Assembly: GCA_963783965.1 (NCBI GenBank)
Contig: CAWAPQ010000001.1
Coordinates: forward strand, 186,001 to 250,000
DNA length: 64,000 nt
From: Bog-473 sp963783965
Lineage (GTDB): Bacteria; Actinomycetota; Acidimicrobiia; Acidimicrobiales; RAAP-2
Direction of reading: 5' to 3'
Program-made: the position numbers and the translations under genes
The notes under the pieces: generated by a model
Seen by the model: the letters and a program-made list of their open reading frames with translations, nothing else
The model's database searches: none
What the model was told of the DNA's origin: nothing
Shown here: positions 16,805 through 25,072 of the stretch, in pieces
How positions within the stretch are numbered: the first letter of the stretch is position 1
Layout: every line of letters starts with the position of its first letter

Positions 16805-17803
16805 CTATTCGACGGGGACGACAGGCCTCCCGCCGTCGTCGAGCTGATGCAGGTACTCGGCGATCCCGTAACCCGTCTGCGTCACCCCGGAGGGATCCTC
16901 GTAGGTCCAGCGCGCCAGGCCCTCGTTGACCATGGTGCCGCCGGCACGGCCGATGTCCGCCACCCGCATGACGTCGCCGCGCAACGGGTAGAGACGACCC
17001 TTTTTGTCCACCACGTCGAGGTGCACGACGCGATGGGTGACCCCGTCGTCGGCCAGCTCGGTCCGCAGGCGCCACTCCGCCACCGACGTGGCCCGTGTGC
17101 CGTCCCACACCCACCCACGGTGCAGGTCCCCGGCGTCGGTGCCGAGACGGATGCCGCCGAAGTGCATGTCGTCGCCGATGTTGATGGAGAACCAGCGCCA
17201 CATCTTCGGACCACCCCAGCGACGCGGGCCCCATGACCGATCCCGGTTGCCGTGCGCGCCGCGCCACTCGTGGCGCGTGCCGTCGACGGTGAGCGCGCCG
17301 GTCCAGCGTCCCGCCTGCTCCAGGTGTCCCTTGCCCACCGTGCCGGCCGCGGCGGCCGCCTCGGGCGACTTGGGCCCGCCGCTCGGCTGTCCGTCGGTGC
17401 CGATGGCGGGAGTGACGGCGTCGAAACGGACGTCCAGCGCCACGGGCACGGGGTGCGTCGTCGTCTCCCCGCGCACGCACGGGCGCGCCTGCACCTCTCC
17501 CTCCATGGTCAGGTGCCACGACTGCAGGGCTTCGACCATTTCGTAGCGCACCGCACCGACGTCCAGCACGGAGTCGACCATCTCGCGCTGCTCCTTGACC
17601 CAGCGGTACTCGCCGAGCTCGCCGCCCGGGAGCCAGAGCGACATCCCGACGTCCATCGTCCCCTCGTTGGGCCGGATGCCGATGCGGGTGAAGAATCCCG
17701 AGTCCGCGCCGGGGTCGTATGCATTGAAGTAGTAAGACTCGCTCCAGGCGCTGTCGCCCTCTACTGGGTGGGCCAGGTCGTGACGGGCTTCGAGGATCGG
17801 CAT
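16805..17803 (-). CDS. DUF7064/DUF7065-like lipocalin-type protein
   Basis: A 332-aa protein without signal peptide or membrane segments. It has alternating aromatic beta-strand patterns (SESYYFNAYDP, GMSLWLPGG, HEWRGAHGNRDRSWGPRRWG, FSINIGDDMHFGG) that resemble the AttH/CrtC-like two-domain beta-barrel proteins now split into DUF7064/DUF7065. HGNRDRSWGPR near the middle is the most distinctive motif and is usual in these proteins. The function is unknown; relatives often sit with steroid or lipid catabolic genes. It lies between an SDR gene (2 bases) and the APH-like gene (2 bases) in a tight operon. Confidence 0.65.
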   Translation of the reverse strand: MPILEARHDLAHPVEGDSAWSESYYFNAYDPGADSGFFTRIGIRPNEGTMDVGMSLWLPGGELGEYRWVKEQREMVDSVLDVGAVRYEMVEALQSWHLTMEGEVQARPCVRGETTTHPVPVALDVRFDAVTPAIGTDGQPSGGPKSPEAAAAAGTVGKGHLEQAGRWTGALTVDGTRHEWRGAHGNRDRSWGPRRWGGPKMWRWFSINIGDDMHFGGIRLGTDAGDLHRGWVWDGTRATSVAEWRLRTELADDGVTHRVVHLDVVDKKGRLYPLRGDVMRVADIGRAGGTMVNEGLARWTYEDPSGVTQTGYGIAEYLHQLDDGGRPVVPVE

Positions 17804-17805
17804 TG

Positions 17806-18663
17806 CTACACCATTGTCTGTCCGGCGCTCACGTTCAACGCCTCGCCCGTGACGCCGCTGGCGGCGTCGGAGAGGAGCCAGACGATGGCGGCCGCGATCT
17901 CATCGGCGGTCTGCAGGCGTCCGAGCGGGATTTCGCGGGCGATGTAGGCGGCCAGCCCCTCGGGGCCACCCATCAGGTTCTCGAACAGGGCATCCCGGTT
18001 GATGAGGTCGGTGTCCACCGTCCCCGGGCACACCGCGTTGACTGCGATGCCCTGGGCTCCGAGCTCGAGGGCCATCGTCTGGGTCAGCAGGATCACCCCC
18101 GCCTTGGCGGCGCAGTAGGCCCCGAGAAAGGCGAAGGCCCGCTTGCCCGCCTGGCTCGACACGTTGCAGATGCGGCCACCGACCCCGGCCTCCACCATCC
18201 GGGTGGCGCAGGCCTTGGACACCAACCAGGTCCCGACCACGTTGACATCGAGCACCCGGCGGAACTCGTCGGCGGGCACGTTGAGCAGCGGGCCCAGTCC
18301 GAACCCCGGTCCGCTCCCGCCCGCCACGTTCGCCACCCGGGTGATGGTCCCCAACTCCTCGGTGGCCCGGGCGACCGCCGCCTCCACCGCGGCTTCGTCG
18401 GAGACGTCGGCCTGCACCGTGACCGCCCGCACGTCGTGCTCGCGCAGTTCGGCGGCGAGCGCCTCGAGGTCGTCGCCGCTGCCGGTGCCGTGGAAGGGCG
18501 CCTCGGCGTAGGGACGGGCGATGTCGAGACAGGCCACGTCGGCCCCGCCCCTGGCCAGGGCGACCGCGGTGGCCCGGCCGATGCCGCGGGGACGGGCCGC
18601 CCCGGTCACCAGGGCGACGCTCCCCTCGAACGGGCGTCCTGCGGGATCGTGTGTGAAACTCAC
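17806..18663 (-). CDS. SDR family NAD(P)-dependent oxidoreductase
   Basis: A 285-aa short-chain dehydrogenase. The cofactor motif is VTGAARPRGIGRA, NVAGGSG is the structural NAG-type motif, the catalytic Ser lies in ICNVSSQAG, and the YCAAK motif carries the catalytic Tyr and Lys. CPGTVDTDL follows as expected. The extra residues after TGAAR and the DIARPYAEAPFHGTGS insert resemble mycofactocin-associated or carveol-type SDRs (tentative). The GTG at 18663 is the most likely start. There is no ribosome binding site, and the divergent alcohol dehydrogenase begins 57 bases away. It heads the operon with the DUF7064-like and APH-like genes. Probable role is oxidation of an alicyclic or terpene-type alcohol (inference). 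Confidence 0.9.
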   Translation of the reverse strand: MSFTHDPAGRPFEGSVALVTGAARPRGIGRATAVALARGGADVACLDIARPYAEAPFHGTGSGDDLEALAAELREHDVRAVTVQADVSDEAAVEAAVARATEELGTITRVANVAGGSGPGFGLGPLLNVPADEFRRVLDVNVVGTWLVSKACATRMVEAGVGGRICNVSSQAGKRAFAFLGAYCAAKAGVILLTQTMALELGAQGIAVNAVCPGTVDTDLINRDALFENLMGGPEGLAAYIAREIPLGRLQTADEIAAAIVWLLSDAASGVTGEALNVSAGQTMV

Positions 18664-18720
18664 CGGGCAAACGTAGCGACGAATGCGGACGGCCGCGCCG
18701 TCCGTGGGGGTGGCTCTGCC

Positions 18721-19788
18721 ATGCGTGCGGCGGTGACGAGGGGTGGACGGCTGGTGGTGGGCGAGGTTCCCGACCCGGTCCCGTCCTCGGGCCACGTCGT
18801 GGTCCGCTCCCTCTCTGCGGGCATCTGTGGGTCCGACCTGCACGCGCTGGCGGACTTCAGCCATTTCACCGGGCTCATGGACTCCGTCGGTGTCCCTGCC
18901 CTCAATGCGGCCGCCGACTGCATCTTCGGCCATGAGTTCTGCGCGGAAATCGTGGACCACGGGCCCGACACGGCCGGCACGCTCCCGGTCGGGACGCGCG
19001 TCTGCTCGGTGCCTATCATCTTGGGCCCGACCGGCGTGGAGCAGATCGGCTATTCCAACGCCTATCCGGGCGCGCTCGCCGAGCACATGGTGCTGCAGGA
19101 GCTGCTGCTGCTCCCGGTGCCCGATGCGCTGGACACCGACCTGGCCGCCCTCACCGAGCCGCTCGCCGTGGGTGAGCACGCCGTGGGACTGGCCGGACTG
19201 AGTCCGGGCCAGCCCTGCCTCGTCGTCGGCTGCGGACCGGTGGGGCTCGCGGTCATTGCCGCCCTCAAGGGCCGTGGCCATGGTCCCGTCCTGGCCGCCG
19301 ACTTCTCCCCGACGCGGCGACGCCTGGCGGAGGCCTTCGGCGCCGACGAGGTCATCGACCCGGCCGAGGGCTCGCCCCACGACCGATGGTCCGACTTCGG
19401 CATCGCCCGCACGGTCATGGAGCGCATCGGGTCGGCGATGCTCGGTAGCACCGCGCCGGACCCGGTGATCTTCGAGGCCGTGGGCGTCCCCGGCATGCTC
19501 CAGTCGCTGATCGCCGAGGGGCCGCCGCACAGCCGCATCGTGGTGGTCGGTGTCTGCATGCACACCGACACCATTGAGCCCTTCATGGCGGTGACCAAGG
19601 AGATGGAACTGCGGTTCTCCTTCGGCTACACACCCGATGAGTTCGCGGCCACACTGCGGCGCCTGGCCGACGGGGTGCCGGGCGCCGACCTGCTGGTCAC
19701 CTCCACGGTCGACCTGGCGGGCACTCCCGGCGCCTTCGACACACTGCGCACCCCGGGCGAACACGGCAAGATCCTGGTGACACCCTGA
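18721..19788 (+). CDS. medium-chain zinc alcohol dehydrogenase-like protein
   Basis: A 355-aa MDR-superfamily dehydrogenase. The catalytic-zinc region AGICGSDLHAL (Cys36) and GHEFCAEIVDHG (His71, Glu72) is present, and the Rossmann motif is VVGCGPVGLAV. The four-cysteine structural-zinc loop expected at about residues 90-115 is absent; that segment reads RVCSVPIILGPTGVEQIGYSNAYPG with a single Cys. This is seen in some MDR branches and changes the oligomer interface rather than catalysis. The gene is divergent from the SDR and 39 bases upstream of the luciferase-like monooxygenase. All are probably part of one catabolic set for a cyclic or terpenoid substrate (inference). Confidence 0.88.
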   Translation: MRAAVTRGGRLVVGEVPDPVPSSGHVVVRSLSAGICGSDLHALADFSHFTGLMDSVGVPALNAAADCIFGHEFCAEIVDHGPDTAGTLPVGTRVCSVPIILGPTGVEQIGYSNAYPGALAEHMVLQELLLLPVPDALDTDLAALTEPLAVGEHAVGLAGLSPGQPCLVVGCGPVGLAVIAALKGRGHGPVLAADFSPTRRRLAEAFGADEVIDPAEGSPHDRWSDFGIARTVMERIGSAMLGSTAPDPVIFEAVGVPGMLQSLIAEGPPHSRIVVVGVCMHTDTIEPFMAVTKEMELRFSFGYTPDEFAATLRRLADGVPGADLLVTSTVDLAGTPGAFDTLRTPGEHGKILVTP

Positions 19789-19827
19789 CGTGGTCCCACG
19801 CCCCCGCTCCGCGAATCCTGGAGGAAC

Positions 19828-21039
19828 ATGACGACGATTGACGCCAGCGGCCGCCTGAAGTTCGGGATCTTCCTGGCCCCGTTCCACCCCGTGGGTCAGA
19901 ACCCCACATTGGCGCTCGAGCGCGACCTGCAGCTCGTCGAGCATCTCGACCAGCTCGGCTTCGACGAGGCCTGGTTCGGCGAGCACCACTCGGCCGGCTA
20001 CGAGATCATCGCGTCACCGGAGGTCTTCATTGCCGCCGCCGCGCAGCGCACCAAGCACATCCGTCTCGGCACGGGCGTCTCGTCGCTGCCCTACCACCAC
20101 CCCTTCATGCTGGCCGACCGCATGGTGCTGCTCGACCACCTGACGCGTGGGCGTGTCATGTTCGGCGTCGGACCGGGTGCCCTGCCCTCCGACGCGTTCA
20201 TGATGGGCATCGATCCCGCCAAGCAGCGCGACATGATGGAGGAGTCACTCGAGGCCATCCTCCAACTCCTGGCCGGTGAGACCGTCACCATGGAGACGGA
20301 GTGGTTCAAGCTGGTCAAGGCCCGCCTGCAGTTACGGCCCTACCAGCGACCGTTCCCCGAGGTCGCGGTGGCGGCGCAGGTGTCTCCGGCCGGGCCCCGG
20401 GCCGCCGGGCGCTTCGGCACGAGCCTCCTGTCCATCGGGGCCACCTCGGCCGGCGGCTTCGACGTCCTGGGCATCCACTGGGACGTCATGGAAGAGCGAG
20501 CCGCCGAGTTCTCGACCACCGTGGACCGGAACAATTGGCGCCTCGTCGGACCGATGCACATCGCCGACACCAAGGAGCAGGCCGTGGCCGACGTCGCTTT
20601 CGGCCTGGAGGAATGGGTCGACTACTTCCAACGCGTGGCCGCCCTGCCCCTGGCCCCCAACACCGAGAACTTCGAGTCCCTGGTCGACGCCCTGAACGCC
20701 TCCGGTTTCGCCGTCATCGGTACGGTCGACGACGCCATTGCGCAGGTGGCGCGTCTGCAGACCCAGTCCAAGGGCTTCGGCACCTTCCTCCTCATGGGCC
20801 ACGAGTGGGCCGACACCGCCGCCACCCGACACTCCTACGAGCTCATGGCGCGCTACGTGGCGCCCCACTTCCAGGACTCCGCGGCGTCGCTGACCTCGAG
20901 CCGGGACTGGGCCGCGGAGAACCGACCGGAGTTCATCGGCGCGGCCGGCAACGCCGTCATGTCGGCCATACAGAAGCACCATGAGGAAAAGGCGGAGAAG
21001 GCGGCCAAGACAGAGGAGCAGGTGACGCCCCATGGCTGA
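19828..21039 (+). CDS. luciferase-like flavin monooxygenase, limonene 1,2-monooxygenase-like
   Basis: A 403-aa LLM-class flavin-dependent monooxygenase (TIM barrel, bacterial luciferase family). FGIFLAPFHPVGQNPTLALERDLQLVEHLD at the start, DEAWFGEHHSAGYEIIASPEVFIAAAAQRT and LGTGVSSLPYHHPFMLADRMVLLDHLTRGR fit the branch that includes limonene 1,2-monooxygenase (LimB), which needs reduced FMN from a partner reductase. A GGAGG ribosome binding site precedes the ATG. Its last 8 bases overlap an epoxide hydrolase gene. That pairing supports an epoxidase-hydrolase module, although LLM enzymes are diverse and limonene itself is not proven. The C terminus is a charged Lys/Glu tail. Confidence 0.82.
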   Translation: MTTIDASGRLKFGIFLAPFHPVGQNPTLALERDLQLVEHLDQLGFDEAWFGEHHSAGYEIIASPEVFIAAAAQRTKHIRLGTGVSSLPYHHPFMLADRMVLLDHLTRGRVMFGVGPGALPSDAFMMGIDPAKQRDMMEESLEAILQLLAGETVTMETEWFKLVKARLQLRPYQRPFPEVAVAAQVSPAGPRAAGRFGTSLLSIGATSAGGFDVLGIHWDVMEERAAEFSTTVDRNNWRLVGPMHIADTKEQAVADVAFGLEEWVDYFQRVAALPLAPNTENFESLVDALNASGFAVIGTVDDAIAQVARLQTQSKGFGTFLLMGHEWADTAATRHSYELMARYVAPHFQDSAASLTSSRDWAAENRPEFIGAAGNAVMSAIQKHHEEKAEKAAKTEEQVTPHG

Positions 21040-22003
21040 ACTGACGCACGAACAGGTGCCGACCAACGGGATCGAGCTGCACGTGGCCGTGGCCGGGCCG
21101 GCCGACGGGCCCCCGGTGGTGCTCTGCCACGGCTTCCCCGAGCTCTGGTACTCCTGGCGCCACCAGCTCGGCGCGCTGGCGGACGCCGGCTACCGCGCCT
21201 ACGCACCCGACCTGCGCGGGTACGGCGGGAGCTCGCACCCGACGGAGGTCACCGACTACGGATCGGACAAGCTCACGGGAGACCTCTGCGGCCTGCTCGA
21301 CCACTACGGCTACGACACGGCCGCCTTCGTGGGGCACGACTGGGGCGCCATGGTGGTGTGGGAGATGGGACGGTTGCACCCGGCGCGGGTCTCGTCGCTC
21401 TACAACATGAGCGTCCCGTACTCGAATTCGCCCGCTCCCCCCATAGAGATCTTCGAGGCGCTCTTCCCCGACACGTTCTTCTACATGCTCTACTTCCAGC
21501 CGGTCGGGCCGGCCGAGGCCGAGCTCGAGGCCGACCCGCGGCGCTTCCTGCGCACCATGCTCTACTCGGCGGGCGCCCAGGGCATGGCCAACGCAGGTCC
21601 GCTCGTCTCCGACACGCCCCGCGAGGGGACGCGCTTCCAGGACATCCTGACGCCGGCCCCCGACGTGCTCCCGGGGTGGATCACCGAGGCCGACGTCGAC
21701 GTCTACGCCGCCGCCTTCGAGAAGGGCGGCTTCTTCGGCCCGATCAGCTTCTACCGCAACATGGACGCCAACTGGGAACGATCCAAGGACATTCCTGCCT
21801 CCATCTACACCATGCCGACCGGCTTCCTCACCGGTTCGCTCGACCCGGTCGCCCTGATGATGCCCAACGCGGCCGAGGAGATGGCGGCCGCCATGCCCGA
21901 CTACCGCGGCACCGCCGTCGTCGCGGACGCCGGCCACTGGGTGCAGCAGGAGAAGCCGGCCGAGACGAACGCCGCGCTGTTGGCCTTCCTCGCCTCGGTG
22001 TGA
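21032..22003 (+). CDS. alpha/beta-hydrolase, epoxide hydrolase type
   Basis: A 323-aa soluble alpha/beta hydrolase with all epoxide-hydrolase landmarks. The oxyanion motif is HGFPELWYSWRHQ (33 onward), the nucleophile Asp103 is in GHDWGA, a lid tyrosine is in FYRN (Tyr241), the acid is Asp271 and the base His302 is in DAGHWVQQEKP. It should open an epoxide to a diol. The gene overlaps the end of the flavin monooxygenase by 8 bases and the start of the next serine hydrolase by 4 (GTGTGA). The three are translationally coupled. Confidence 0.9.
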   Translation: MAELTHEQVPTNGIELHVAVAGPADGPPVVLCHGFPELWYSWRHQLGALADAGYRAYAPDLRGYGGSSHPTEVTDYGSDKLTGDLCGLLDHYGYDTAAFVGHDWGAMVVWEMGRLHPARVSSLYNMSVPYSNSPAPPIEIFEALFPDTFFYMLYFQPVGPAEAELEADPRRFLRTMLYSAGAQGMANAGPLVSDTPREGTRFQDILTPAPDVLPGWITEADVDVYAAAFEKGGFFGPISFYRNMDANWERSKDIPASIYTMPTGFLTGSLDPVALMMPNAAEEMAAAMPDYRGTAVVADAGHWVQQEKPAETNAALLAFLASV

Positions 22004-23061
22004 GCGGCCTGGTCCCGCTGCCGCCACAGCCCGCCGGTGTGGCCTGGCCCACCGAGGAGTGGCCCGAGGGCACGCTCCCACCGGGCGTCGACCTGACCCC
22101 GTTGCTCGACGAGGTCTGCGACGACGACGGGCCGCTCGCCGAGACCTTCGCCGTGCTCGTCGTCCACCGCGGGCGCATTGTGGCGGAGCGCTATCAGGGC
22201 GCGTTGGAGCACTTCGACCGGCCGCCCACGCGGGTGACGGCCGAGACGCCGCTGCTCAGCTGGTCGATGGCCAAGTCGGTGCTCCACGCGGTGGTGGGCC
22301 TGCTCGTCGGTCAGGGGCGGCTCGACCTCGACGCTCCGGCGGACGTGCCCGAGTGGGCCGACCGGGGCGACCCCCGCCACGCCGTCACGCTGCGCCAGCT
22401 GCTCGCCATGCGCGACGGCCTGGACTTCGTGGAGGACTACGTCGACGACGGCGTCTCCGACGTGATCGAGATGCTCTTCGGCCGGGGCCAGGCCGACATG
22501 GCGCACTTCGCGGCCGACCGCCCGCTGGCCGCGCCGCCGGGCACGCGCTTCAACTACTCGTCGGGAACGTCGAACATCGTCTCGGGCGTCGTGGCCCGCG
22601 CCGTGGGACCCGGCGAGCCCTACGCCCGCTTTCTGCACGGCCGGCTCTTCGGTCCGCTCGGGATGGCGACCGCCGACCCCGAATTCGACGAGGCCGGCAC
22701 CTGGGTGGCCTCGTCCTACCTCCGGACCACGGCGCGCGACTACGCCCGCTTCGGGCTCCTCTACCTGCGCGACGGCCTGTGGGACGGCGTCCGCCTCCTG
22801 CCCGCGGGCTGGGTCGACTACGCCCGCACCTGGGTCTCGCTGGACCCCGAGGACGACAGCCCCTATGGCGCGCACTGGTGGGGGGTGGCGGGCGACACGC
22901 TCGGCACCTTCCGCGCCTCGGGCTACGAGGGCCAGTCCATCACCCTGTGCCCCGCCCTCGACCTCATGGTCGTGCGCCTCGGCAAGACGCCGCTCGAACG
23001 CGAGCCCAATCTCGTCCCGTGGCGGGCCGCCATGGTGGAGGCGTTCGCCCGCGCCAACTGA
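22000..23061 (+). CDS. beta-lactamase-fold serine hydrolase
   Basis: A 353-aa penicillin-binding-protein/class C beta-lactamase-fold hydrolase without signal peptide. The catalytic SxxK is S89-M-A-K92 within LLSWSMAKSVLHA, the second motif is the tyrosine in FNYSSGTSNIVS, and the rest resembles 6-aminohexanoate-dimer hydrolase and esterase EstB relatives. It is therefore more likely an esterase or amidase than a beta-lactamase. The GTG start at 22000 overlaps the epoxide hydrolase stop by 4 bases. It ends 4 bases before the convergent DDN-like gene. In context it may cleave an ester or lactone intermediate (inference). Confidence 0.87.
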   Translation: MSGLVPLPPQPAGVAWPTEEWPEGTLPPGVDLTPLLDEVCDDDGPLAETFAVLVVHRGRIVAERYQGALEHFDRPPTRVTAETPLLSWSMAKSVLHAVVGLLVGQGRLDLDAPADVPEWADRGDPRHAVTLRQLLAMRDGLDFVEDYVDDGVSDVIEMLFGRGQADMAHFAADRPLAAPPGTRFNYSSGTSNIVSGVVARAVGPGEPYARFLHGRLFGPLGMATADPEFDEAGTWVASSYLRTTARDYARFGLLYLRDGLWDGVRLLPAGWVDYARTWVSLDPEDDSPYGAHWWGVAGDTLGTFRASGYEGQSITLCPALDLMVVRLGKTPLEREPNLVPWRAAMVEAFARAN

Positions 23062-23065
23062 ACGC

Positions 23066-23518
23066 TCAGGCGTTCTTGGGGGAGGCGATGAACACGGGGA
23101 TCTGCCGGTCCGTCTTCTCCTGGTACTCGGCGTAGGGCGGATAGGCCGCCACACTGCGCTCCCACCAGGCGGCCTTCTCGTCCCCGCTGACCTCGCGTAC
23201 CGACACGGCGAACGGCTCGGGGCCGTCCTGAATCAGCACCTCGTCGGGATGCGCCTCCAGGTTGTAGAACCACTCGGGGTGCTCGGGCGCGCCACCCTTG
23301 GAAGCCACCAGCGCATACTCGCCGCCGTGCTCGACGCGCATGAGGGCGGTCTTGCGGACCTTGCCGCTCTTGGCGCCCCGCATCGTCAACACGATGATGG
23401 GCATGCCCGTATCGAGCAGGGTGTTGGCCCGCCGGCCACCGGAGGCCTCGTACTCGGCCACCTGGTCCCGCACCCAATCGGACGCGCTGGGTTCGTAGTC
23501 ACCTTGGAGTGTCGTCAT
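23066..23518 (-). CDS. DDN-like deazaflavin (F420)-dependent nitroreductase family protein
   Basis: A 150-aa split-beta-barrel protein of the F420-dependent nitroreductase/quinone reductase (DDN) family of actinobacteria. The signature MPIIVLTMRGAKSGKVRKTALM is followed by VASKGGAPEHPEWFYNLEAHP, the region that binds the deazaflavin phosphate tail. LQGDYEPSASDWVRDQVAEYEASGGRR is the usual N-terminal helix. The cytoplasmic enzyme would use reduced F420 on quinones or other acceptors. The start ATG at 23518 sits 36 bases from the GTG alternative of the divergent cyclase gene, so the two share a promoter region. Confidence 0.92.
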   Translation of the reverse strand: MTTLQGDYEPSASDWVRDQVAEYEASGGRRANTLLDTGMPIIVLTMRGAKSGKVRKTALMRVEHGGEYALVASKGGAPEHPEWFYNLEAHPDEVLIQDGPEPFAVSVREVSGDEKAAWWERSVAAYPPYAEYQEKTDRQIPVFIASPKNA

Positions 23519-23569
23519 GGGCCGATCGTAGGGGTTCGGGGCTACTGTCCGACCGTGCCCCGCGACCCC

Positions 23570-24463
23570 ATGACAGCCGTCGACGTCCTGGCGTTCCACG
23601 AGACCCTCTCCAACTGGGGGCGCTGGGGCGACGAGGACCAGCTCGGCGCGCTCAACCTGATCTCGCCAGAGGTCACGGCGGCAGCCGCGGCAACCGTGCG
23701 CTCGGGCCGGACCGTGTCCTGCGCCCGCCCGCTCGACACGGTGCCCTCGGCGGACAACCCCTCCCCCGTGGCGCACCACATGACGGGGACCGCGACCGAG
23801 GGGATGGGGGCGGACTACTTCGCCATCTCCCCGCACGGCTTCGCCACGAGCCACATCGACGCGCTGTGCCACATCTTTCACGAGGGGAAGCTCTACAACG
23901 GCTACGCCGCCGAGTCGGTCACCGCCCACGGGGCCACCAAGCTTGGCATCCACCGACTGCGCGGCGGCGTCGTCACCCGGGGCGTGCTGCTCGACATTCC
24001 CTCGCTGCGCGGCGTCGACGCGCTCGAGCCCGGCGAGCCCATCTTCCCCGAGGACCTCGAGGCGGCCGAGGAGAAGGCGGGCCTGCGGGTGCGGTCGGGC
24101 GACGCGCTGGTGGTGCGCACCGGGCGCTGGCGCTGGCGCGCCGCCCACGGGGCCTGGGACGCCGGCAGCCTGGCCGCCGGGCTCGACGCGTCGTGCCTGC
24201 CCTGGCTACACGAGCGCGACGTCGCCGCGCTCGGCAGCGACGGGGTCTCCGACGTGCTGCCCTCCCGGGTCGACGGCGTGGGCATGCCGATCCACACCGT
24301 CGTCATTGTGGCCATGGGCGTGCACCTGCTGGACAACCTGGACCTCGAAGCCCTGGCGACCGCGTGCGCCGAAGAGACGCGCTGGGAGTTCCTCCTCACG
24401 GTGGCGCCCCTGGTGTTGCGCCGGGGCACGGCGTCGCCGGTCAACCCCATCGCGCTGTTCTGA
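23570..24463 (+). CDS. cyclase/kynurenine-formamidase-like metal hydrolase
   Basis: A 297-aa metal-dependent hydrolase of the 'cyclase' family (Pfam Cyclase; bacterial KynB and isatin hydrolase relatives). The metal-binding motif reads HGFATSHIDALCHIFHEGK, equivalent to HxGTHxDxxxH. ISPHGF precedes it, and the conserved MPIHTVVIVAMGVHLLDNLDLEAL closes the fold. N-terminal NWGRWGDEDQLGALNLISPE is typical of the larger members that act on aromatic or cyclic amides and lactones. The ATG at 23570 is preferred; a GTG at 23555 would add five residues. The substrate is unknown, and no other tryptophan catabolism genes are nearby. Confidence 0.87.
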   Translation: MTAVDVLAFHETLSNWGRWGDEDQLGALNLISPEVTAAAAATVRSGRTVSCARPLDTVPSADNPSPVAHHMTGTATEGMGADYFAISPHGFATSHIDALCHIFHEGKLYNGYAAESVTAHGATKLGIHRLRGGVVTRGVLLDIPSLRGVDALEPGEPIFPEDLEAAEEKAGLRVRSGDALVVRTGRWRWRAAHGAWDAGSLAAGLDASCLPWLHERDVAALGSDGVSDVLPSRVDGVGMPIHTVVIVAMGVHLLDNLDLEALATACAEETRWEFLLTVAPLVLRRGTASPVNPIALF

Positions 24464-24511
24464 ACACCGCAGTCCGGGGCCGCCGCGTCTGCGGCGGCCG
24501 GTCGCAGGCCC

Positions 24512-25072
24512 TCAGGCGCCCTCGAACGGGAAGCCGAGGTCCGGCGCGGTGAGAATGGCGCGGAAGGGGATCCCCTCCGCGGCCGCCATCGCCTCGACGG
24601 TGCCACCGCGGTCCACCACCGCGACGAGCAACACTACCTCGGCACCGGCTTCCTGCACGGCGTGCGCCGCTTCGAGCAACGAGGTGCCGCGCGTCACGGT
24701 GTCCTCGGTGACTACGACCTTGTCGCCGGGGTCGAGCGCGCCCGCAATGCGTCCGCCCCCGCCGTGGTCCTTCGCCTCCTTGCGCACGCTGAATGCCTTG
24801 AGCGGACGACCACGCGTCGCCGCCACGCCGGCGGTCACGAACGCCACGGGGTCGGCGCCCATGGTCAGACCGCCGATGGCCGTGGCCTCAGCCGGCATCA
24901 CCGAGAGCACGGCGTCCGCCACGAGCAGCATGGCCTCGGGTCGGCAGACCGTCTGTTTGGAATCGATGAACCAGCTGCTCTTGCGCCCTGACTTCAAGGT
25001 GAAGTCACCCGTCTTCACCGAGTGCGCCAGCAGGTGTTCGCGCAATCCGGCGAACGCGTCCCCTCCGCTCAT
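24512..25072 (-). CDS. pyrE: orotate phosphoribosyltransferase
   Basis: Catalyses orotate plus PRPP to orotidine 5'-phosphate in pyrimidine synthesis. The 186-aa chain has the PRPP-binding motif KVVVTEDTVTRGTSLLEA and upstream FTLKSGRKSSWFIDSKQ and FSVRKEAKDHG segments typical of PyrE. Its ATG overlaps the stop of purM by 4 bases (ATGA), so it is co-translated as the last gene of the purine run. This links pyrimidine and purine supply in one transcript. Confidence 0.94.
   Translation of the reverse strand: MSGGDAFAGLREHLLAHSVKTGDFTLKSGRKSSWFIDSKQTVCRPEAMLLVADAVLSVMPAEATAIGGLTMGADPVAFVTAGVAATRGRPLKAFSVRKEAKDHGGGGRIAGALDPGDKVVVTEDTVTRGTSLLEAAHAVQEAGAEVVLLVAVVDRGGTVEAMAAAEGIPFRAILTAPDLGFPFEGA

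Noticed and set aside
22000..23061. Beta-lactamase resistance gene
   Set aside because: The SxxK fold is present, but there is no signal peptide and the second motif is YSS. The sequence resembles esterases and 6-aminohexanoate-dimer hydrolases more than beta-lactamases.
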